Positions 37,501 through 47,151 are shown, numbered from the stretch's first letter. The stretch is DNA of 64,000 nucleotides from Gillisella vitis (GCF_014204625.1 NZ_JACHLU010000010.1:1-64000); one strand, 5' to 3'. The notes: generated by a model from the sequence alone, not told the origin. Program-made: numbers and translations.

Positions 37501-37797
37501 CGTCAAAGACGTGTCCTAATGACGGCCTCCTTGATGGGCGTTCATGGAAAAATCCAGCGAGAAGGCGATATTGTTCACCTTGTTGCCCAGCGCCTGTTTG
37601 ACTTTTCGGCAGATCTGGCAAGCCTTGGGGAGCGGCATGGAGCATTTCCTCTCCCCCACGGACGCGGAGACGAGGTTACGCACGGCGGCGGTCCTGATCC
37701 TCGAGATCAGGTGAGGTTTGCGGAGCAGGCGAGAGATGAAGACAGTCTTGACGGGACTGCTCATATGTTGAAGGTGAAGTCCAGAAACTTCCATTAA
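34537..37797 (+). CDS. dnaE2: Error-prone DNA polymerase DnaE2
   Basis: 1,086 residues from ATG 34537, which overlaps the imuB stop; an upstream in-frame start at 34387 lies inside imuB and is rejected. PHP domain at the N-terminus ([12 protein letters not shown]), Pol III alpha palm with [12 protein letters not shown] carrying the catalytic aspartates, [14 protein letters not shown], and a C-terminal OB-fold ([19 protein letters not shown]). It carries out damage-induced mutagenic synthesis with ImuA and ImuB. The C-terminus is the intact counterpart of the fragment at 19.3-19.9 kb. Confidence 0.95.
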   Translation: MNYAELQVTTHFSFLRGASSADELFARAAALGVNALGVVDRNSLAGIVRAWDAARTTGVRLVVGCRLDLADGMSMLVYPTDRLAYSRLTRLLSLGKSRGGKGKCILNFTDVEAYSKGLIAILIPDEADEDYASQLRKLSEIFGDRAYVSLCLRRRPNDRLRLHNLSNMALRYKVKTVVANDVLFHDPSRRQLQDVVTCIRNRTTIDAVGFDRERHADRFLKAPEEMHRLFADYPEALARTQEIVARCHFDMSELQYQYPEEAIVPGLDAQQSLTKFTWEGAANRYPDGIPEKVRKAILHELELIRVMKYAPYFLTVYSIVRFARSKDILCQGRGSAANSAVCYCLGITSINPETSDLLFERFVSMERDEPPDIDVDFEHNKREEVIQWIYEQYGRSRAALCCTVNRYRAKGALRDVGKVLGLPEDLISQLSSGVWGWSREGVGEKQLKENNMNTSDYRLRLALDLAGQLIGAPRHLGQHPGGFVLTQDRLDDLVPIEPASMDDRQVVEWDKDDIEVLKFMKVDVLGLGMLSCMARSFELLEEHKAMPMGLADIPQEDGQTYAMISKADTLGTFQIESRAQMAMLPRLKPQTFYDLVIQVAIVRPGPIQGDMVHPYLRRREGKEKVEYPTPELEAVLSKTLGVPLFQESAMKVAMTCAGFTAGEADQLRRAMATFKSRGGVSRFRDKLVAGMVANGYTQDFAEKTFVQLEGFGSYGFPESHAASFALVAYASSWIKCHHPDVFCTALINSQPMGFYSVAQIVTDARQHGVEVRPVCVNASRWDCTMEPIIGTDRFAVRLGMRVVKGLSQKDAAKIILARADQPFVSANDVWRRSGVPTDALVSLADADAFLPSLELERRQALWDIKALRDEPLELWAAATEREAKALSEMQEPDVALKSMMEGREVVEDYLHTGLTLRAHPVSFLRRDLTAKRIVTCAEAMNERDGRWLWIAGLVLVRQRPGSAKGVMFLTLEDETGIINTVVWPKIFERQRRVLMTASLMGVHGKIQREGDIVHLVAQRLFDFSADLASLGERHGAFPLPHGRGDEVTHGGGPDPRDQVRFAEQARDEDSLDGTAHMLKVKSRNFH

Positions 37798-37877
37798 CAA
37801 GCTTCTGAAAAAATCATGTGGAGTTAAAAATGAGGATGTTCTGGGTAGAAAAACGGACGAGCAGATCAACTGTAGCG

Positions 37878-38927
37878 CTATCCTCCGATCAGGTCTGAAA
37901 AATCAGTGTCGCCTGCATAGTGTTGAAATATGGTCATGGCCCTTTGGCGAATGGATGCCGGTATGGCGCTTTCTTCCAACACACTATCCTTGTCTTCCTG
38001 GGCAAGCGCATCGGCAATTGTGATTGCATCAATCTGATCATCGCCGATAAAGCCTGCGATTTTTTCGGCCAGAGACGATGTGTGCCCAAGAATATCCCTT
38101 TCATAGGAAATCCAAAGCGGTTTGATCTGGCCTTGTGCCTCGCATTTTTTCCAGCCGGTCAGGAATTGCGCATACCAGATGGCCTGTGCGTCAACCAGAA
38201 GATCCAGTCGTGCATCGAACGGCAGATCCTGATAGCAGGCGGGCATTCCGTCATCAAAGAAGCTGTCACCGCAGCTGGCTTGCGCTGTTCGTGCTGCCAT
38301 CAGGGTATCATCCGTGCTGGCCAGCGTGCTGAAGAAATTCCGTGTGGTCACAATCGGACGGATGCGGTACATAGTCATTTGTCTGGCAATATATGGCGTG
38401 CACAAGACAGCATGTTGCGCCACATAACCGCGACGATCCAGGCCGTTGCGCTGCAAGGCCAGCTCATCCAGCTCTTTTGAGTTGAGATTGGCTCCAAACA
38501 GCGAAGCAGAATAATCCGAATAGGCCATGGACACCAGATTGGCCGTGCGCAAACCAAGCGCCTTGCGCAGGGAGTTGGCAACAAAGGTCGAAGCCGATCC
38601 TGGCATGGATGCCACCAGCAGATTGGTGTTGTTTGTCCGGTTGGCCGTCAATCGCGCCTGCAAAACGAAATCGGCAAACTGGCCAAGGCATATCGACCCA
38701 TTTTCGCCGTCGCCCTCCTTCATTTTGGGCAGGAAGAATGGATGGACATGCGAGAGCGCCACAGTCGTTTCCCGTGCAACCTCTGGCGGCAATTCACCAA
38801 GAAACTCTGCACCCATCCAGCAGGCCGTCTGCACATTCGGAACGCAGGAGAGAATCTGCATGAAATGAGCAATGTCTTCTGGTTGTGGTGCGTGTCCCGA
38901 CGGGGTGTTTTTGATGTGGACATTCAT
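37878..38927 (-). CDS. Sulfotransferase-like protein
   Basis: 349 residues from ATG 38927 (GGAG nine bases upstream; the earlier ATG at 38960 has none). The PAPS-binding P-loop-like segment VASMPGSASTFVANSLRKAL (about 117-136) and the later RPIVTTRNFFSTL (about 200-212, the 3'-phosphate-binding R-N pair) match the sulfotransferase fold. Substrate unknown; candidates are surface polysaccharides or lipids. It lies on its own between dnaE2 and mazG, with long flanks rich in repeats, which fits acquisition. Confidence 0.6.
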   Translation of the reverse strand: MNVHIKNTPSGHAPQPEDIAHFMQILSCVPNVQTACWMGAEFLGELPPEVARETTVALSHVHPFFLPKMKEGDGENGSICLGQFADFVLQARLTANRTNNTNLLVASMPGSASTFVANSLRKALGLRTANLVSMAYSDYSASLFGANLNSKELDELALQRNGLDRRGYVAQHAVLCTPYIARQMTMYRIRPIVTTRNFFSTLASTDDTLMAARTAQASCGDSFFDDGMPACYQDLPFDARLDLLVDAQAIWYAQFLTGWKKCEAQGQIKPLWISYERDILGHTSSLAEKIAGFIGDDQIDAITIADALAQEDKDSVLEESAIPASIRQRAMTIFQHYAGDTDFSDLIGG

Positions 38928-39120
38928 GATGCAAGCTCCAGAGTCGCTTGGCCACCGCAAGGATGAAAGCGAAATACAACATTTATTAAATATAATTATT
39001 ATTTATAACTTGCGTGAAGATTGAGGGTCACAGAGTTTTTTGCACAAAAGCGCCATCTGGCAAACGCCAGCGCGCCCGGTGCTGCCTCGCTCAGAATTGC
39101 GTGTTATTTAAGGACTTTTC

Positions 39121-39172
39121 AAACAACAACAGCGCCATGCGTCATAAATGGCGCATGGCGCTGTTGTTGTTT
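39121..39172. repeat. Perfect 21-bp palindrome
   Basis: Arms 39121-39141 and 39152-39172 are exact complements around a 10-nt loop. On the plus strand it precedes TTGACCTTTTTAG. Possibly a transcription stop between genes; it lies beyond the mazG 3' end. Confidence 0.6.
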
Positions 39173-39180
39173 GACCTTTT

Positions 39181-39360
39181 TAGAGTCTGTCAGGTTCAGA
39201 TTGAACCAGAGTACACGACGCGCGTATTTTTGGGCTTCGCACCCCCTCATCCGGCTGCCGCCACCTTCTCCCCGCAGGGGAGAAGACGGAAAGAACAGCA
39301 ACGTTCATGGGTTCCTCGCCCCAGCGGGGAGAGGTCCGCCTACAGCGCCTCTCACCCTAT
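39181..39360. repeat. Rhizobial intergenic mosaic (RIME-like) repeats
   Basis: 39181-39222 is a near copy of 49472-49513, with the GTTCANATTGAACCAGAGTAC core. It is followed by a GC-rich segment (CCCCTCATCCGGCTGCCGCC, then CTTCTCCCC and GGGGAGAAG arms) of the kind scattered in Rhizobiaceae intergenic regions. Confidence 0.5.
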
Positions 39361-39452
39361 ATGGCGCACAAAGGTTCGCTGTCGCTCTTTATATCTGCTG
39401 CATAATTTTCTCTTTAAACCGATTCCGGTTTAAAGAATTATGCAGTAGGGCG

Positions 39453-40289
39453 TTATGCCACGGTATCGCGTTCCAATTGTTTGGCGGCCTGCCAGAGCTG
39501 TTCCATCTTTTCAAGGCTGGCCTCTTCCAGCGAGGAATTTTCAGCCAGTAAAGATGTCTCGATATAAGCGAAACGGCGCCTGAATTTCACATTCGTGCCG
39601 CGCAAGGCCTGCTCTGGGTCGCTATCGGTATGACGGCCGATATTGACCAGCGCAAAAATCAGATCGCCCAACTCGTCGCGCACCTTATCTGGCTGGCCTT
39701 GCTGGAGCGCTTCGCGCAGCTCTGCGATTTCCTCTTCGATCTTGTCGAGAATGGGCTCTGCCTGATCCCAGTCGAAGCCAACCTTTGCAGCCTGTTGTTG
39801 AAGTTTGACAGCCTCGGTCAGTGCGGGAAATGTGCGTTGTACGGAGCCAAGATGGCCCTGCTGAAACACTGCGGCCATCCCGCGCGCAGCGCGGCGTTCT
39901 GCACGTTCGCGTTTTTCCTGCTGTTTTATGGCGTCCCACTGCGTCTTGACGGCCTCGGGCGTATCGGCATCGGAGCGGGCAAACACATGCGGATGACGCC
40001 GGATCATTTTTCGGGTGATGGATTGAACGACATCCTCAAACGAAAAAAGGCCAGCCTCTTGCGCAATTTGCGCATGAAACACCACTTGCAACAGAAGATC
40101 ACCCAGCTCGTCACACAGATCATCGGGGTCGTTGCGCTCTATGGCATCGGCCACCTCATAGGCTTCTTCCAGCGTATAGGGTTTGATGGTTTCAAACGTC
40201 TGAACAATATCCCACGGGCATCCGGTGTCCGGTTGACGCAGTGCCGCCATGATCTCGATCAGGCGTGCAATATCCTTTGAAGGCTCCAT
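39453..40289 (-). CDS. mazG: Nucleoside triphosphate pyrophosphohydrolase MazG
   Basis: 278 residues from ATG 40289 (GAGGGATGG upstream; ATG 40298 sits too close to the site). Two MazG repeats: LRQPDTGCPWD...TLEEAYEVADAI with E-x-x-E...DELGDLLLQVVFH, and a second with VRDELGDLIFALVN near residue 215. It hydrolyses (d)NTPs to monophosphates, house-cleaning the nucleotide pool. Usual length for the two-domain form. Confidence 0.92.
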   Translation of the reverse strand: MEPSKDIARLIEIMAALRQPDTGCPWDIVQTFETIKPYTLEEAYEVADAIERNDPDDLCDELGDLLLQVVFHAQIAQEAGLFSFEDVVQSITRKMIRRHPHVFARSDADTPEAVKTQWDAIKQQEKRERAERRAARGMAAVFQQGHLGSVQRTFPALTEAVKLQQQAAKVGFDWDQAEPILDKIEEEIAELREALQQGQPDKVRDELGDLIFALVNIGRHTDSDPEQALRGTNVKFRRRFAYIETSLLAENSSLEEASLEKMEQLWQAAKQLERDTVA

Positions 40290-40311
40290 GAGACCCATCC
40301 CTCTATAAAAA

Positions 40312-40902
40312 TCAGTTCAGCGGAATGTCGTTACCGTTTTTGCCGGATTGGTATTGTGCAGACAGATCAGCATACAGACTGCGGATCTTCTGTGATTGCG
40401 CCAGAAGGCCACTCCTTCGGGAATCGTCTTCCACTTCAATCAGGTCATTGATAGCAAAACAGTTCCAGAAAGCGTTTTGCTTGCGATAGCCACCCGGCTC
40501 AAGGCCAAACACCTCTTTGAGGATTTTCAGATCATGGGGAATGGCAAAGGCATCGCGGCTGTCTTCATGGGTGAAGAAATAGTAGAAATTATCAAAGCCT
40601 GCCCAGGTGATGGCCGACATGCACATGGTGCAGGGTTCATGGGTGGAAAGAAAGATCAGCTCCTTTGCATCTGGGCGCTCGCTCATTTCATAAAACCGCT
40701 TCAATGTATGCACTTCGCCATGCCACATTGGATTCTCAAGCTCATTATTGGTTTCTGCAACAACAAGGGAAAGATCGGATTTGCGCAAAACTGCGGCACC
40801 AAACAGCTTGTTGCCAGCCGCAACACCCTTTTCTGTCAGAGGGATAATATCGTGCTCGATAACGTCAAGCAGGCGGGCGGTCAGATTCTGGACGCTCATC
40901 AT
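40312..40902 (-). CDS. Cytidine/deoxycytidylate-type zinc deaminase
   Basis: 196 residues from ATG 40902 (AAGGGA upstream). Zinc motifs H-G-E (WHGEVHTL, about 60-62) and E-P-C-x2-C (HEPCTMC, about 87-92) define the CMP/dCMP-deaminase superfamily. The C-terminal 80 residues (FGLEPGGYRKQNAFWNCFAI) do not resemble the tRNA adenosine deaminase TadA, so the substrate is left open. Separated by 22 bp from the mazG start in the same direction; may be co-transcribed. Confidence 0.75.
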   Translation of the reverse strand: MMSVQNLTARLLDVIEHDIIPLTEKGVAAGNKLFGAAVLRKSDLSLVVAETNNELENPMWHGEVHTLKRFYEMSERPDAKELIFLSTHEPCTMCMSAITWAGFDNFYYFFTHEDSRDAFAIPHDLKILKEVFGLEPGGYRKQNAFWNCFAINDLIEVEDDSRRSGLLAQSQKIRSLYADLSAQYQSGKNGNDIPLN

Positions 40903-41123
40903 TCGTTCCCTTTGAGGATTTGAAGGCACATTTAGCCCCAAGCGGCGACGGAGGCAAAGCCTGCTTTGCTGATTTCCAGAAATTTGCGGGGCATGGGGTT
41001 GCTTTTGCTATGATCCGCCAACAGGCTAGCAAAGAAATATCGGCATGGATGCGAAGGCAGATTCCTGTTTCTTCAATAAACTGCTATTTATTCCGATAAT
41101 GGTTCTAAACAGGGAATGGTCCA

Positions 41124-42566
41124 TTGAGCATTGATTCTGAAAAGCTGTCGGTTTTCCCGGCCTTCTTTCGCGTTGAAGGCGCGAAAGTGGCCGTGTTTGG
41201 TGATGGCGACGAGGCTTTTGCCAAAGCCCGCCTGATCAGCAACACGTCAGCCCGGATTATTGCCTTTACCGCCGAGCCTGAGGCAGATTATGCCGCATTT
41301 TTAAAGCGCAGGCAGATCGATATTGATGCATCTGTGTTCTCTCCCGATCTTCTGGCAGGAATGGCGCTGGTGTTTGCCGCAACTGGCGACAACGCCACAG
41401 ACCGGATGATTGTAGAGGCAGCACGCGCTGCCAAAATCCCTGCCAACGCGGTGGATCAGCCCGATTATTGTGATTTTTACACGCCTGCTCTGGTCAATCG
41501 TGCGCCGATTGCCGTTGCTATCGGCACCGAGGGCGTTGGTCCGGTGCTGGCGCAGATGATCCGTGCAGGCATTGATCGGCAATTGCCGCGCTCACTTGGC
41601 AAGCTTGGGCGCTTGGCCAACAGCTATCGCCGTGCTGTGGATCGGTTGGTACCGCGTGGCGTGGCCCGGCGTCTGTTCTGGCGCTCATTTTTTCAAGGTG
41701 ATGTGGCTGATGCGGTCGAAAGCGGTGACATCAGCGCCGCCCGCCGTCAGGCAACCCGGCTTTTGAAGGGGGCTGCAAGCGCCAGCCGCGAGGGCCGGGT
41801 GTTTCTGGTGGGGGCGGGGCCGGGGGCTGAAGACCTTTTGACCTTGCGCGCCCATCGCCTGATGATGGAAGCAGATGCGATTGTGTTTGATGCGCTGGTG
41901 CCGCAAGCCGTGGTGGATATGGGCAGGCGCGATGCCGAGCGTATTCCGGTTGGCAAACGCAAGGGCTGCCATTCCAAATCACAAAACGAGATCAACGACT
42001 TGCTGGTCGAGCTTGGGCAAGCTGGCAAGCGCGTTGTGCGTCTCAAATCCGGCGACCCTCTGGTGTTTGGCCGTGCCGGTGAGGAAATGGCAGCTTTGCG
42101 CAATGCCGGTGTGGCTTATGAGATTGTGCCGGGCATTACCTCTGCGCTGGCCGCAGCCGCTGATTTTGAGCTGCCGTTGACCTTGCGCGGTGTTTCATCC
42201 TCGCTGGTGTTTACCACCGGGCATGATCTGAATGGTGATATTTTGCCCGATTGGGCGCGTCTTGCGCTTTCGGGTGCAACGGTTGCTGTTTATATGGGCC
42301 GTAGCGTTGCCGCATCGGTAGCAGAACGGCTGATGGCGGGTGGTCTTGCTGAAGACACCACTGTGGCTGTGGTGGAAAATGCCGGGCGCGGCGACAAGCG
42401 CCTGCTGCACGGCACGCTGAAAGAATTGCCGGGGCTGGAAACCCGCACAGAATTGACCGGGCCTGTCATGGTGATTATCGGCGATGCTGTAGCGGGGGCA
42501 AATTTTGCCAATTCCACCCCGTTGGGAGTGAGCATAGGCGCTGAACAGAACATGATGAAGGTATGA
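41124..42566 (+). CDS. cysG: Siroheme synthase (multifunctional CysG)
   Basis: 480 residues from TTG 41124 (AGGGA eight bases upstream, no in-frame ATG near). N-terminal NAD-dependent precorrin-2 dehydrogenase/ferrochelatase domain (VAVFGDGDEAFAKARLI) and C-terminal uroporphyrinogen-III methyltransferase domain with VFLVGAGPGAEDLLTLRA and VVRLKSGDPLVFGRAGEE. It makes the siroheme cofactor needed by the sulfite/nitrite reductase two genes downstream. Its stop overlaps the next start (ATGA). Confidence 0.92.
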   Translation: MSIDSEKLSVFPAFFRVEGAKVAVFGDGDEAFAKARLISNTSARIIAFTAEPEADYAAFLKRRQIDIDASVFSPDLLAGMALVFAATGDNATDRMIVEAARAAKIPANAVDQPDYCDFYTPALVNRAPIAVAIGTEGVGPVLAQMIRAGIDRQLPRSLGKLGRLANSYRRAVDRLVPRGVARRLFWRSFFQGDVADAVESGDISAARRQATRLLKGAASASREGRVFLVGAGPGAEDLLTLRAHRLMMEADAIVFDALVPQAVVDMGRRDAERIPVGKRKGCHSKSQNEINDLLVELGQAGKRVVRLKSGDPLVFGRAGEEMAALRNAGVAYEIVPGITSALAAAADFELPLTLRGVSSSLVFTTGHDLNGDILPDWARLALSGATVAVYMGRSVAASVAERLMAGGLAEDTTVAVVENAGRGDKRLLHGTLKELPGLETRTELTGPVMVIIGDAVAGANFANSTPLGVSIGAEQNMMKV

Positions 42567-42883
42567 GCATGGCAGAAAAAGTCTTGACCGCAAACCGTTT
42601 GAGCGATGGCATTGCCGTATGGCTTGATGCTTCTGGCCAGTGGACCGAAAAATTGCAGGATGCTTTTGTTGCGCGCCATGCCGAGGCCGAATCGGCGCTG
42701 GAAGGCACCGGCAAGCAGGCTCTGGCCGATAATCTTGTTGTTGATGTCAATCTCGTTGATGTGGAAGAGCGTGATGGCAGGCTCTGGCCTTTGCGCCTGC
42801 GCGAGCGCATCCGCGCCGAAGGCCCGACCATGGCTTACGCTGATGGTCATGGCTTTGCCGATCCTGATTTTATAGCCGCCTGA
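42563..42883 (+). CDS. DUF2849 domain protein
   Basis: 106 residues, acidic, no membrane segment. The DUF2849 pattern (VLTANRLSDGIAVWL, then DNLVVDVNLVDVE) is consistently found between cysG and cysI in rhizobia. It overlaps cysG by 4 bp and precedes cysI by 8 bp. Role unknown; probably assists siroheme delivery or reductase assembly, by association only. Confidence 0.8.
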   Translation: MSMAEKVLTANRLSDGIAVWLDASGQWTEKLQDAFVARHAEAESALEGTGKQALADNLVVDVNLVDVEERDGRLWPLRLRERIRAEGPTMAYADGHGFADPDFIAA

Positions 42884-42891
42884 GGATAATT

Positions 42892-44565
42892 ATGTATCGT
42901 TACGATGAATTCGACCACGCCTTTGTGTCTGCCCGCGTGGAGCAGTTTAGCGATCAGGTGGCACGCCGTCTCAAGGGCGAAATTTCAGAAGACGCCTTCA
43001 AGCCGCTGCGCTTGATGAATGGCGTTTATCTGCAATTGCACGCCTATATGCTGCGCGTGGCCATTCCCTATGGCACGCTGAATGCAAAGCAGATGCGCAT
43101 GTTGGCCCATGTGGCACGCAAGTATGACCGAGGCTATGGTCATTTCACCACCCGCCAGAATATTCAATACAATTGGCCAAAGCTGTCCGACACGCCAGCG
43201 ATTTTGAAAGATCTGGCCAGCGTGGAAATGCATGCCATTCAAACATCGGGTAATTGCATTCGCAACGTCACGGCAGACCATTTTGCTGGAGCGGCCCAAG
43301 ACGAAGTGGCCGACCCGCGCCCATACGCTGAGATTTTGCGTCAATGGTCTTCCGTTCACCCGGAATTTTCCTTCCTGCCGCGCAAGTTCAAGATTGCCGT
43401 GACGGGGGCAGAACGCGACCGCGCCGCCATTCAGGTGCATGACATTGGCCTGCATGTGAAAAAAGACGAGAGCGGCAATCTTGGCTTTGCTGTTTACGTG
43501 GGTGGCGGGCAGGGCCGCACGCCAATGATTGCCAAGAAAATCAAGGATTTTCTGCCTGAAGAAGACATGCTGTCTTACATCACCGCCATTGTGCGGGTGT
43601 ATAATCTGCATGGCCGCCGCGACAACAAATACAAGGCACGCATAAAGATTCTGGTGCATGAAACCGGCACGGAAGAGCTGACTCGGCAGATTGACGCAGA
43701 ATTTGCCAACCTGAAAGACGGCGTGCTGAAATTGCCCGAGAGCGATGTTCGTGCCATCGAGAGCTATTTTGCTTTGCCAGACCTGCCTGCGCGGGCTGAG
43801 GGCTGGGAAGCGGTGGCCAAGGCGAAAAAGGCCGATCCAGCTTTTGCCGCATGGGTTTCGCAAAATGTTCAGGCCCATAAAAACCCTGATTACGGCATGG
43901 TGACGATTTCGCTCAAGCCCATTGGCGGCACGCCGGGCGATGCAACGGACGCGCAGATGGAGCTGGTGGCGGACCTCGCCGAGCGCTACGCCTTTGATGA
44001 AATCCGCGTCAGCCACGAGCAGAACCTGATTTTGCCGCATGTGGCCATGGCGGATTTGCCCGCTCTTTATGAAGCGCTGGCGGGTGCAAAGCTGGCCACG
44101 GCCAATGCCGGCCTGATCACAGACATTATTGCCTGTCCCGGCTTGGATTATTGCGCGCTGGCCAATGCACGCTCTATTCCAGTGGCGCAGGCTATTTCCA
44201 GCCGGTTTGGCTCGCAAGCCCGCCAGGAAGAGATTGGTGAGCTGAAAATCAAGATTTCCGGCTGCATCAATGCCTGCGGCCACCACCATGTGGGCCATAT
44301 CGGCCTTCTGGGCGTGGAAAAGAAGGGTGCCGAGCTGTATCAGATCACGCTGGGCGGCTCTGGCGATGAAAACTCCTCGATTGGCGAAATCATCGGTCGT
44401 GGCTTTGAGCCGGAAAAGGTAACGGATGCCGTGGAAACGGTGGTCAATACCTATCTGGGCCTTCGTCTTGATCCCAAGGAAACCTTCCTTGATGCCTATC
44501 GCCGTGTGGGGCCAAAGCCCTTCAAGGAAGCCCTGTATGGCGGCGCAACCGCCGAAGCTGCCTGA
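42892..44565 (+). CDS. cysI: Nitrite/sulfite reductase hemoprotein
   Basis: 557 residues with the two repeats of the siroheme/[4Fe-4S] reductase family. Cluster ligands: C-x5-C in CPGLDYC (about 419-425) and C-x3-C in GCINACGHHHVGHIG (about 461-465). It reduces sulfite to sulfide with six electrons, probably from ferredoxin, given the ferredoxin-NADP reductase gene downstream. Middle of the sulfur-assimilation operon. Confidence 0.9.
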   Translation: MYRYDEFDHAFVSARVEQFSDQVARRLKGEISEDAFKPLRLMNGVYLQLHAYMLRVAIPYGTLNAKQMRMLAHVARKYDRGYGHFTTRQNIQYNWPKLSDTPAILKDLASVEMHAIQTSGNCIRNVTADHFAGAAQDEVADPRPYAEILRQWSSVHPEFSFLPRKFKIAVTGAERDRAAIQVHDIGLHVKKDESGNLGFAVYVGGGQGRTPMIAKKIKDFLPEEDMLSYITAIVRVYNLHGRRDNKYKARIKILVHETGTEELTRQIDAEFANLKDGVLKLPESDVRAIESYFALPDLPARAEGWEAVAKAKKADPAFAAWVSQNVQAHKNPDYGMVTISLKPIGGTPGDATDAQMELVADLAERYAFDEIRVSHEQNLILPHVAMADLPALYEALAGAKLATANAGLITDIIACPGLDYCALANARSIPVAQAISSRFGSQARQEEIGELKIKISGCINACGHHHVGHIGLLGVEKKGAELYQITLGGSGDENSSIGEIIGRGFEPEKVTDAVETVVNTYLGLRLDPKETFLDAYRRVGPKPFKEALYGGATAEAA

Positions 44566-44577
44566 GGAGTGCCGCTC

Positions 44578-45081
44578 ATGACCCGTATCTGGAAAGAAGC
44601 CGGTTTTGCCGCGCAAGATCCTTGGATTATCGAGACCGAAGAGGTGAAGGCAGGCGAGGGGCAAAAAGTGCTTCTGCCGCTGGATGCCTTTCTGACGGCT
44701 GTGGAAGAGAGCAATGCCGTTGATTTCGGCGTGGTAATCGCCCCCGCCGATGACGTGACAAAGCTTGCACCCTATCTGGACCGCATTGCGCTGGTGGCAG
44801 TGAAATTCCCGGCCTTCAACGATGGTCGAGGCTTTAGCCATGCCTCGCTGCTGCGTGATCGGCTCAAATTTCAGGGCGAAGTGCGGGCCGTGGGCGATGT
44901 GTTGATCGACCAGATTCCGCTGATGCTACGCACCGGCTTTGACAGCTTTGCCGTGACCAATGCGGTGGCCTTGGCACGACTGGAAGAGGGGCGTTTGCCC
45001 GGCATTGATAACCACTACCAGCCCGCCGCCCGTGGCGATGGCGCGGTGGAAGGTTATAGCTGGCGCCGTCGCTCGGCGTGA
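44578..45081 (+). CDS. DUF934 family protein
   Basis: 167 residues from ATG 44578 (GAGGAG eight bases upstream; GTG 44569 less likely). Conserved family segments LDRIALVAVKFPAFNDGRGFS and LLRDRLKFQGEVRAVGDVL are present. DUF934 genes follow cysI in most alpha- and betaproteobacterial sulfur operons. The function is unproven, probably in sulfite reduction. 12 bp after cysI. Confidence 0.85.
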   Translation: MTRIWKEAGFAAQDPWIIETEEVKAGEGQKVLLPLDAFLTAVEESNAVDFGVVIAPADDVTKLAPYLDRIALVAVKFPAFNDGRGFSHASLLRDRLKFQGEVRAVGDVLIDQIPLMLRTGFDSFAVTNAVALARLEEGRLPGIDNHYQPAARGDGAVEGYSWRRRSA

Positions 45082-45248
45082 TGATGGATACGTGCTTGAC
45101 GCCCCTCTGTCTTTGCCGCTGAAGAACCTATGTTCTTTGGCGGTGATTTCGGCTATAGGCTCCGCGCAGGCGGTAAATTTTAAAATGCTACAGCGCGCTT
45201 GATGACAGGCTGCGCCGTCGAGACGAGATTTGAAGGATTCGACCTCCC

Positions 45249-46061
45249 ATGAATGCTCCCGTGAAGACCGAGAATGCCGAACTGATCGTGCCCGAAGGCG
45301 TTTACGCCGAAACGGTGCTGAGCGTGACGCATTACACAGACCACCTGTTCCGGTTTCGGATGACCCGGCCTGCGGGCTTTCGCTTCCGCTCTGGCGAATT
45401 TGCCATGATTGGCCTGATGGTGGAAGGCAAGCCGCTGTACCGCGCCTATTCCATCGCAAGCCCAAGCTGGGATGAAGAGCTGGAGTTTTTCTCCATCAAG
45501 GTGCCAAACGGCCCGCTGACCTCGCATTTGCAGAGGATTCAGCCCGGAGATAAGGTGCTGATGCGCAAAAAGCCAACAGGCACGCTGGTGCTGGACGCGC
45601 TCACCCCCGGCAAGCGCCTCTACATGTTCTCGACCGGCACGGGCATTGCCCCCTTCGCCAGCCTGATCCGCGACCCGGAAACCTATGAAAAGTTCGAGGA
45701 AGTCATCCTCACCCACACCTGCCGCGATGTGGCAGAGCTGAAATACGGCTTCGATTTGATCGAAGAGATCAAGGCCGATGAAATGCTGAGCGAAATCGTC
45801 GGCGACAAGCTAAAACACTACGCCACCGTGACCCGCGAAGACTACGCCTTCCAAGGCCGCATCACCGACCTGATTGAAAACGGCAAACTCTTCACCGACC
45901 TCGGCGTCCCACCCCTCAACCCGGAAATCGACCGCGGCATGATCTGCGGCTCCACCGCGATGTTGAAAGACACCAAGGCACTGCTGGAAAAGGCAGGGCT
46001 GACCGAGGGCGCGAATAACAAGCCTGCTGAGTTTGTGATTGAGCGGGCGTTTGTGGGGTGA
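45249..46061 (+). CDS. fpr: Ferredoxin--NADP+ reductase
   Basis: 270 residues. FAD-binding RAYSIASP (the R-x-Y-S motif, about 70-77), the NADP-site segment FSTGTGIAPFASLIRDPETY (about 121-140), and a C-terminal aromatic-free end VIERAFVG, typical of bacterial Fpr. It passes electrons between NADPH and ferredoxin/flavodoxin, here probably for CysI and redox balance. Separate promoter likely in the 167-bp gap upstream. Confidence 0.92.
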   Translation: MNAPVKTENAELIVPEGVYAETVLSVTHYTDHLFRFRMTRPAGFRFRSGEFAMIGLMVEGKPLYRAYSIASPSWDEELEFFSIKVPNGPLTSHLQRIQPGDKVLMRKKPTGTLVLDALTPGKRLYMFSTGTGIAPFASLIRDPETYEKFEEVILTHTCRDVAELKYGFDLIEEIKADEMLSEIVGDKLKHYATVTREDYAFQGRITDLIENGKLFTDLGVPPLNPEIDRGMICGSTAMLKDTKALLEKAGLTEGANNKPAEFVIERAFVG

Positions 46062-46188
46062 AGTTGTTTTAAATGGTGCTGGCTCTTGATGCTTCGCGTG
46101 AGTTCAAGAGCGATAACAGAAGCGCATGATTTGCGCTTCTATAATATCAAAAAAGATAAGCAGCCTTCTTCTCACGGGCACGTACGGT

Positions 46189-47151
46189 TCATCCCTCCTG
46201 CTCGTACGGACCTAGGAAGCGAACTCCATTGAAGTGAATGAGATGCGTAGGGGCTTCCGCCACCCACACCTCAGTCTCCCACGCGATCTCCGAAAGGTGT
46301 CTCGCCATAAGCCGCCGCGTTGGGAAAGCGGTCACGTATACCAGCCCTGGCTTTGCTGAGGAAAACAGCTTAGCCAACTCACCATGACGCTTACTATCAA
46401 CAGGGCCATGCGAGGTAACGCTTTCAATTAGAAGTAGCCAATCTTTGACGGGATAATATATTACTACGTCAGGCAGTTTTCCATGTTTATCAACTGTTAC
46501 ACCAAGAGCCCGCAACGCTTCGACATCGAAATAGCCGACCTTTTCGCCAGTGTCGCCCGCGTAGATTAGTTGACCGTCCGGAACGAAACGAGCGCCGAAA
46601 TCCTCAATAATGTCCTTTATAAGTTGACTATGATCGCCGGGGCTAAGGGACAGCGTTCTGCCGCCTATCAGTTTTACAGGAATTTTGTTCTGCTCCCTCT
46701 CCGCTGCATATCGGGCGGCTAACGTGTCTTTTAACTTGAGATAGTCCTTGAGGTTTGCGTCCCACTTAGCGCTGCCAAAGGATTTGAGCAGAGCAAGGGC
46801 GGATGGCTCAATCTGGTAAACGGCCCTAGGCGAATTTACAGGGCGGGTCGGCTCGTCGGGATTATAAAGAACAAGACTAGCGTCTACGAACTGGTGCATC
46901 GTTCTCCGTCGAATCGTCTCACGCGTATTAGGAGCCCATTCTTTCCCACAGTGCTCTCGTGCCCATTCCATGATTGGTGTGATCCCCATCAGCGGAGCGG
47001 TAGCATCGGCCCAGTTGGACCCCGGTTGAAGATTTAGGATCGATAATAAGCAAATTGAAGAGCGTTCATTCTGCTGCTCCTTTGGGAGACCAAGAGCGGC
47101 GAGGATGACGGCAGCCTGATTTACCAAGGTTGAAACATCTTCTACGCTCAC
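46189..47151 (-). CDS. BsuBI/PstI-family type II restriction endonuclease
   Basis: 320 residues. The C-terminal nuclease domain has P-D-V-V-I-Y-Y (about 254) and I-E-S-V-T-S-H-G-P (about 269), the family's catalytic strand pair, plus FPTRRLMARHLSEIAWETEV. BsuBI and PstI cut CTGCAG, so that site is the likely target. It overlaps the methyltransferase by 4 bp. AT-rich relative to the core genes around it, indicating acquisition. Confidence 0.88.
   Translation of the reverse strand: MSVEDVSTLVNQAAVILAALGLPKEQQNERSSICLLSILNLQPGSNWADATAPLMGITPIMEWAREHCGKEWAPNTRETIRRRTMHQFVDASLVLYNPDEPTRPVNSPRAVYQIEPSALALLKSFGSAKWDANLKDYLKLKDTLAARYAAEREQNKIPVKLIGGRTLSLSPGDHSQLIKDIIEDFGARFVPDGQLIYAGDTGEKVGYFDVEALRALGVTVDKHGKLPDVVIYYPVKDWLLLIESVTSHGPVDSKRHGELAKLFSSAKPGLVYVTAFPTRRLMARHLSEIAWETEVWVAEAPTHLIHFNGVRFLGPYEQEG

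Noticed and set aside
42985-44841. 618-codon minus-strand ORF
   Set aside because: Shadow of cysI; the plus strand has siroheme/[4Fe-4S] ligands.
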